Assembly: GCF_964340395.1 (NCBI RefSeq)
Contig: NC_135561.1
Coordinates: forward strand, 1,336,001 to 1,400,000
Origin: Glandiceps talaboti
Taxonomy: Eukaryota; Hemichordata; Enteropneusta; Spengelidae
DNA: 64,000 nucleotides
Direction: 5' to 3'
The position numbers were made by a program, and so were the translations under genes. A model generated the notes under the pieces. That model saw only the letters and a program-made list of their open reading frames with translations, searched no databases and was not told the DNA's origin. Below, piece after piece: positions 58,528 through 64,000 of this stretch (the first letter of the stretch is position 1; the number at the start of each line of letters is the position of its first letter).

Positions 58528-60180
58528 AAAAAAATGAAAATATCAGTTTACGGAATGTGTTTTCTAACTCCGCATCAATGGGTGATTTCCAACGAAACGT
58601 CTCGATATTAAATATTTTTTTAGAATAACAAGAGTTGAATTTTTCTTTTAGTGTTATGTAGTTTGTGTGTTTTACATAACTATCAATAGTTGACTTGTCT
58701 TGTCATAATTATAGACACTATAGTAACTGTACTCGAAAGGGCGGGAAACATTCCACCGGCAAAAATAGAAATGATAAATTCATGACATGTTGATAAATTT
58801 AGATATTAGTCCTGAATATTTTTTCATCGTTAAGACAAGGAAAATTCGAGTGACCTAAGGGACAACCTAAGATCATAAGTATTTTCCAGATGAATGAAGA
58901 AAAATATTGACGAATAATATAATATACATCTTCTCAATTATGAAAAGACGGGAAAAATAATGGCGATTTGGAACGTTTTGACTCATATTTCGAGCACAGC
59001 TGAACCAGTGACGTAGACATGGGTTGTCGTAGCGTAGGACGACCAGGGTATATCATTCATATTTTCTGTTCAAAGACAGTAACTTGGTTTGTGCATTGTG
59101 TATTATGACTATGAAAAATATAATAATTACACTATTCCATCCAGGGTATTTTTTTTATTGATTCTGTTTACTGGATTTTTGTAGACGATATCAATGAATT
59201 TATTATAAATGTTTTGCTCATTAGCTGTCGAGTTAGTCATAAAGTGACAGTGACAAATTAATTGTGGTACAAATGATAATTTGGAGGTCCTGAAGAAAGG
59301 GACGAATTAGACTGAAAGACCAGTTGTTCATCCACTTCTGTAACCCCTTGCTACAGGTGGAACATATAAATATAGGCGGAAAAAACGACGGGATCACTAA
59401 ATCTAGTGGACGATTGCAGCGGATTCCTCTTGGCTGAGCATGTAGCTGGGTCGGCAGAGTAAATGTTTGTTGAGTGCCAGTTTTATTTTCAAGTTATCTG
59501 ACATTTATAGTAGTACTATATTTCTCACCATTTTGTAATTCCTGCAATGCCTCACTACATTCAAGCTACTACCTACTTGTCGATTCAACAACATAATATG
59601 TTGATGGTTGCTTTTATGAAGGTCCGTGACCGATCGCGGTCAACCTATTCTTTTTTATGAAAATTGAAAAAGGTAAATTACACTATCGGTTACGGCTCTA
59701 ATAAGACTCAGGTTTTAGGATAAGAGTACTGAAGGACGATACACTTACTATGACATGTCACTTCGACATTTCAACACGAAAAGTTACTTGACTATGTTCT
59801 TCTTTGATTATCTTTTGAAAGATTTGCGCATAATGTTTTTCATTACTAAATTAAATCACGTTGTCGTGGAAGACAAGTTCAAGTTGGCTCGTATATCAAA
59901 TGTCTAAGGGTAGCGTACTCTGTTAATCATCTATATGTAAGAACGAATTTTCACAATTGAAAGGGGATCACCCTACGACATAAATGCATTACCGATGAAA
60001 CCCGAGTTGAAACTTGTCCATTCATTGTTTTTCATTCATTGTTCAGGTTAGCTCCTTGAAATAGGCCAGATAACTGGAGTCATTCGACGACTGAATGCTT
60101 ATTAGCTTAAGATAAATAAAGCTATCATGGATATTTTATATATTGTGATATTGTTTTTGCATTCTGGAGTGGCGACCTTT
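58528..60180. other. Downstream flank of SLC22 gene
   Basis: Contains its 3' UTR (polyadenylation site not determined) and the reversed repeat at 58840-59110. No other gene recognised. Confidence 0.45.
58840..59110 (-). repeat. Dispersed ~300-bp repeat, copy 2
   Basis: On the minus strand it reads AGAAAATATGAATGATATAC, CCTGGTCGTCCTAC, ACGACAACC, GTGTCTACGTCACTGG and ATTATTTTTCCCGTCTTTTC, the same order as 15890-16200. Confidence 0.65.
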
Positions 60181-60204
60181 TGATGAACTTCAGAGAGCGA
60201 GAGT

Positions 60205-60234
60205 GCTAGAGGTGGAGGGAGAGAGAGAGAGAGG

Positions 60235-60276
<42 letters not shown>

Positions 60277-60400
60277 GATATACAGAGTGCAGAGAGACAT
60301 ACAGAGACGGAGAGACAAATACTAGACAGACAGAGACAGATACAGAGACAGACAGATAGATAGACAGACAAACAAACAACAAACAGACAGACAGACACAT
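60205..60400. repeat. (GA)n/(GACA)n array
   Basis: GAGA then GACA units with interruptions. It directly abuts the 3' end of the LINE at 60404; similar GACA-like sequence continues on the LINE's other side (61405-61480), so the LINE probably inserted into the array. Confidence 0.9.
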
Positions 60401-60403
60401 ATT

Positions 60404-61410
60404 TGATTTGATTTGATTTGATTTATTTCAGCACAATAAAATAAACATTCAGTATACAGTTATACAGAAAACAGTTACAACAAATAAAATAAACGTTATT
60501 GCGCTGGGATAACACAGAAAAGTTAAAAACTTATTTCCACTGTGGTCCTACATAGAACAGACAAACTCAACTTTACCAAAATGTAGATTAAACTCACAAG
60601 AGACAAAACCACAATCAATAAAAAAGGAAGTCGTCATTTACACATCGATCCATTAAATCATAAAAATATCCTTTCAACCTTTTCTTAAAAAGAGTACTAG
60701 AAGTTATACTCTGTACATTAGTTGGTACTTTGTTCCATTGTACACTGGCTGTATAAACAAAACTATTCTGGTAAAACCGATCCCCGCCTGGAATAAAAAT
60801 AGAACAGGGGCCGGATCTAGTTCTATATACATGACTATTAAAAACCAATGGGTCGGATAGATACTTCGGTGCCAATCCTGTTCTAACTCTATGTACATGG
60901 TTGAGCTTAATATATGAAACCCTGTGGCCGACGGGAAGCCATCCCAATTCTTTGAAATGAGTTGGTTCAATATGAGTCCGCGGTGACATATCCAGGACAA
61001 ATCGAATAACCTTATTTTGAGAAGTTTGAAGTTTGTGTTTGCTTTTCATAGTCAAGGCACTATACCAATATGAGCTGGTATAATTAAAATGACATTGAAC
61101 TAGACAATTAGCGAGTAGTTTTCTGATATTAGTATCTAAGAATTTCTTATTGCGATATAAAAACTTCAGACGAGAGTGTGATTTTTTAACAACCTTGGCT
61201 GCCATAGTTTCACCTGACAATGATTGGTCCAAGGCAGCTCCAAGGTATTGAACACATTGTCTGGCCGCGATATCAACACCGCCACATGAAACTTGCATCT
61301 CCGAACATTGTTTTAGTTTACGATTAGACCCAAACAAGATGGATTCCGTTTTACCGAGATGCAAACATAATTTATTGTCAATCAACCACTCATTTAAATG
61401 TGACATAGAC
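60404..61410 (-). mobile_element. 5'-truncated CR1/jockey-type LINE (ORF2 C-terminus)
   Basis: The reading frame on the minus strand runs uninterrupted from the array junction (~61410) to the stop at 60615. It covers the end of the reverse transcriptase: HLNEWLIDNKLCLHLGKTES, VQYLGAALDQSLSGE, LKFLYRNKKFL, ANCLVQCHFNYTSSYWY, LGWLPVGHRVSYIKLNH and FKKRLKGYF. No stop or frameshift interrupts these ~265 codons, so insertion is young. The 3' end is a short UTR closing in (AAATC)n (60404-60423), the kind of tail made by target-primed reverse transcription. The catalytic fingers and palm and the endonuclease are missing, so it is dead on arrival. Confidence 0.88.
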
Positions 61411-61861
61411 AGGGAGTCAATACAGACAGAGACACTCATAAAGACGGACGGGCATGGAGACAAACAAAGCGCCGGTAAGAGAGAGAAGATTGAAAGATAT
61501 ACTGAGAGACCGTGACAGAAATAACTAGACAGAGTGAGAATGGGTTAAAGATAAGGAAGAGGAAGAGGACTTTGTTTCTCTCTCAGTATTATTGATTTCA
61601 TCGAAAACTAAAGTAAAACAGTTCTACCGCTGGTGGTAGATTTGATCGTACATGTACTTGTTTTGTATAAAAGTAGTGAATGACATGACATTTGCTCATT
61701 GTTCGTGTTATGACATGGTAGGTACATTGATTACATACTGATAAATAAATGGATACAACAGCAACAACCAACTCTATATGTCATGACCTCATTAAAACTG
61801 TTTTTGGATGAGATGATCAAAGTCCATAATGGACAAAGATACTCCGTCGTAGTTCTACACA

Positions 61862-61975
61862 ATGCAACTTAGTGTGTGATACATTGCAGGATAGTTGACG
61901 GTGCTATTTACAACCATGCAGTAACTTAGTGTGTGATACATTGCAGGATAGTTGACGGTGCTATTTACAACCATG
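61862..61975 (+). repeat. 57-bp tandem duplication across the SLC22 copy C start codon
   Basis: ACTTAGTGTGTGATACATTG, CAGGATAGTTGACGGTGC, TATTTACAACCATGCAGT occurs twice in tandem. The first copy ends ATGCAGTAA (61916-61924), a Met-Gln-stop frame; the second supplies the true ATG at 61973. Confidence 0.9.
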
Positions 61976-62341
61976 CAGTTTGACGATATTTTGAAAGAGT
62001 TGGGGGAATTCGGACGATATCAGAAATGGATATATTTCTTAATTTGTCTGGCTTCCATACCGTCAGCTATGGTGAATTTAGGAAACAGTTTTTTAAGTGC
62101 ATCGGATGACCATTACTGTAGGGTATATGATAACCAAACTTACGACACATCATCACCTTTGACGAACTGTACAATTCCATACACATATAGTGATGATTCC
62201 TGGGATATGTGTACACGTTATGATCTGAATATGTCGGGAGGAATCTCACGAGAATTGTGTTATCCAAGGACAGGTACCATAGACTGTGATGATGGGTGGG
62301 TATATGACAGATCAACTTATGAAAACACAGTAGTCTTTGAG
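61973..62341 (+). CDS. SLC22A-like: SLC22 first coding exon copy C (next gene, partial)
   Basis: Same 123-codon exon as A and B. TM1 reads ICLASIPSAMVNLG. From codon 37 on, it differs from B at one base. The donor GAG|GTAAGTATAG and the first 18 intron bases match copy A, not B. The remaining exons are beyond the window (none found to 64000). The promoter region differs from A and B. Confidence 0.9.
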
Positions 62342-62392
62342 GTAAGTATAGTAACCATAGTAACCATATCTCAGCATGAGTGTACGATCGTC

Positions 62393-62433
62393 CATCGATC
62401 GATCGATCGATTGATTGATTGATTGATTGATTA
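62393..62433. repeat. (GATC)n/(GATT)n microsatellite
   Basis: CGATCGATCGATCGATTGAT in intron 1 of copy C. Confidence 0.9.
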
Positions 62434-64000
62434 ACAGATCGAACGTCATTAGGTGAAAAATAGCCTAGGCTATCCATTCATAAAATTGACCTTTCACCTA
62501 TGCGTATAATAACCGTACATTTGTTATAAACTGCCTTCAACAATGTATGTCGAGATCATGGTACTGTACATTTGAACCAGTCCTATATTAGCACAACGGT
62601 CCAATATAACTCCCTTCTTGGGGAGCATGTAATCTATTGCAACGTGTGTAAGGACTTAAAGCATTCACAGCGGTATCTTATATCCTACCAGATTCCAAAT
62701 GTCACAATTTGGTATGTGTTGAATGGGGCATATTTCGTGGTTCAAATTTTGCCAAGGAATTTAGTTATTCAGAAACAAACGTCTGCGGTAAAGGCTTGAA
62801 CCAGCAGCCTGCAGATTACAGCCTGCCGAATAAAGGTTCTGAAAAAGATGCAAGTTGAGTTCAGTAAAACTTGATTTTCAGATGGATATAATACTCTGTT
62901 TAAATGACCTTTGATTCCATTCTTATCTATAGTAGCAGGACAGTGATGTCGTTAGTAGGATATGCTACACAATAAAGATAACACGGGGTCATTTTGGAAA
63001 TTGTTTAAAGGTGACCTACATTCAAACAGAATAAAGTCGTCGCGTCCTAAGGGTGAATATTTGACCTTAATATCAAGGGACCAGAATGTACTAATGTGTT
63101 AGAAAGAGAAATACATGTAAGTGTGCTGTATATCCCAGAAAGACCGGTGTCCATACATATCTGTTCATATCTTTATAAAGCTATTCAATTTTGAATTCTC
63201 AGTGAAAGTGAATTTCCACGAAAATGACTTTTGTGGAGTACGTAATACTTATTTTACATACGTTCCTCTTTTTAATTTCATGGTTATAAAATTATCTAGA
63301 AAAAGTAGCGGTGGTAGTGATAGTGTGTGTGTGTGGGGGGGGGGGGGGGTGGGGTGGGGGGTGGGGTGGGGGTGGGGTATCCCACAAGATGAAATTTCCT
63401 GTCCTGACATTGTTGATGTATACACAATAATTACCCACAATGCAACAAAATGGCGCCTGAAAAGTAACGTAGTTGTTGCTGTTTTCCGGATCCGGTGTCA
63501 TGTTATTCCTATTCTCCAAAAAGAACAATAGGTTAGGGTTATGTATTTATACTTTTTGGTTCAAGTGTAGATGTATTTTATGTAATTATATAAGTAAATA
63601 GCTAGGGAAGTGAGATAACAGGAGTTAGGAAATAAATTTACTCGGAGTCTGTTGAGATGTACAGTAAAAAAAATAATCTCCTCACCATGTCATTCAAGTA
63701 GCGTATTTTTATCTTTTTGTCGATGATTAACTTAATCATTGGGCTTGTGTTCGTCGTGTGGTATCTTTATATAAAATTGGATAACATATGCAGTTTCCAT
63801 GACAACCTAAAGGTATTAGACCGTCCATTAAAAATGATGCATAAAAAGTCAAATCAAAATAAATTGACTTCAATAGAGGCGACTAAATCAAAAGAGATAT
63901 ATTCCAATATGGATGAACCTGGAATTTCAAGCCACACTTTAATATGCTTGAGTAAAATCCGGATCCATTCCCCGATATTCTCGGTTACCCAGACTCTCGT
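62434..64000 (+). other. Intron 1 of SLC22 copy C, no exon seen
   Basis: AT-rich non-coding sequence to the window end; the only structure is the G-run block at 63333-63379. Confidence 0.45.
63325..63379. repeat. (GT)n and G-run tract
   Basis: GTGTGTGTGT then repeated G4-6 runs separated by single T; a strong G-quadruplex candidate on the coding strand of the intron. Confidence 0.85.

Overview
This is a eukaryotic nuclear window from an invertebrate animal. Genes are split by GT-AG introns (one clear GC-AG), intergenic DNA is AT-rich, and simple-sequence arrays, minisatellites and decayed transposons are dense. The gene set (animal lipin, SLC22 transporter, cholesterol-25-hydroxylase-like enzyme, P450, CR1/jockey-type LINEs) suits a marine bilaterian, perhaps a non-vertebrate deuterostome such as a hemichordate. 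A phoronid or brachiopod cannot be excluded, and the species assignment is inference only.

Layout. 1-455: end of an element made of CCTATAGG palindromes. 706-1973 (+): the last three coding exons of a cytochrome P450, followed by a repeat seeded from its own 3' coding end. 2.6-6.9 kb: (GT)n and three minisatellites, the largest about 23 copies of a ~73-bp unit. 7-11.3 kb: probable 3' UTR of the next gene. 11333-21787 (-): a complete lipin gene (phosphatidate phosphatase and co-regulator), 14-15 coding exons, about 985 or 1008 aa depending on a 69-nt cassette exon. Its first non-coding exon and promoter are probably near 27.9 kb, so 21.8-27.9 kb is probably intron 1. 28.3-42.9 kb: gene-poor, with foldback elements, a TIR transposon, a decayed LINE, a 400-bp duplication and long (ATGT)n, (TA)n and (CT)n arrays. 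42929-43831 (+): a single-exon sterol hydroxylase of the CH25H type, followed by a ~490-bp (GA)n tract. 46303-58527 (+): an SLC22 organic-ion transporter gene with two alternative or duplicated first exons (46303 and 48346) and nine downstream exons. 60.4-61.4 kb (-): a 5'-truncated LINE. 61973-62341 (+): first exon of a further SLC22 copy that runs out of the window.

Three of the four gene types concern lipid metabolism (P450, lipin, CH25H-like), but nothing shows that they are co-regulated. The most notable signal is the SLC22 first-exon set. Three copies are almost identical, silent sites included, over the extracellular-loop part, while TM1 and the introns have diverged. This suggests gene conversion or very strong constraint. 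Other strong signals are palindrome-built MITEs, a 100-bp foldback with an 8-bp target duplication, a GC-AG intron, decoy upstream start codons, and a triple CArG-box cluster in the probable lipin intron 1.
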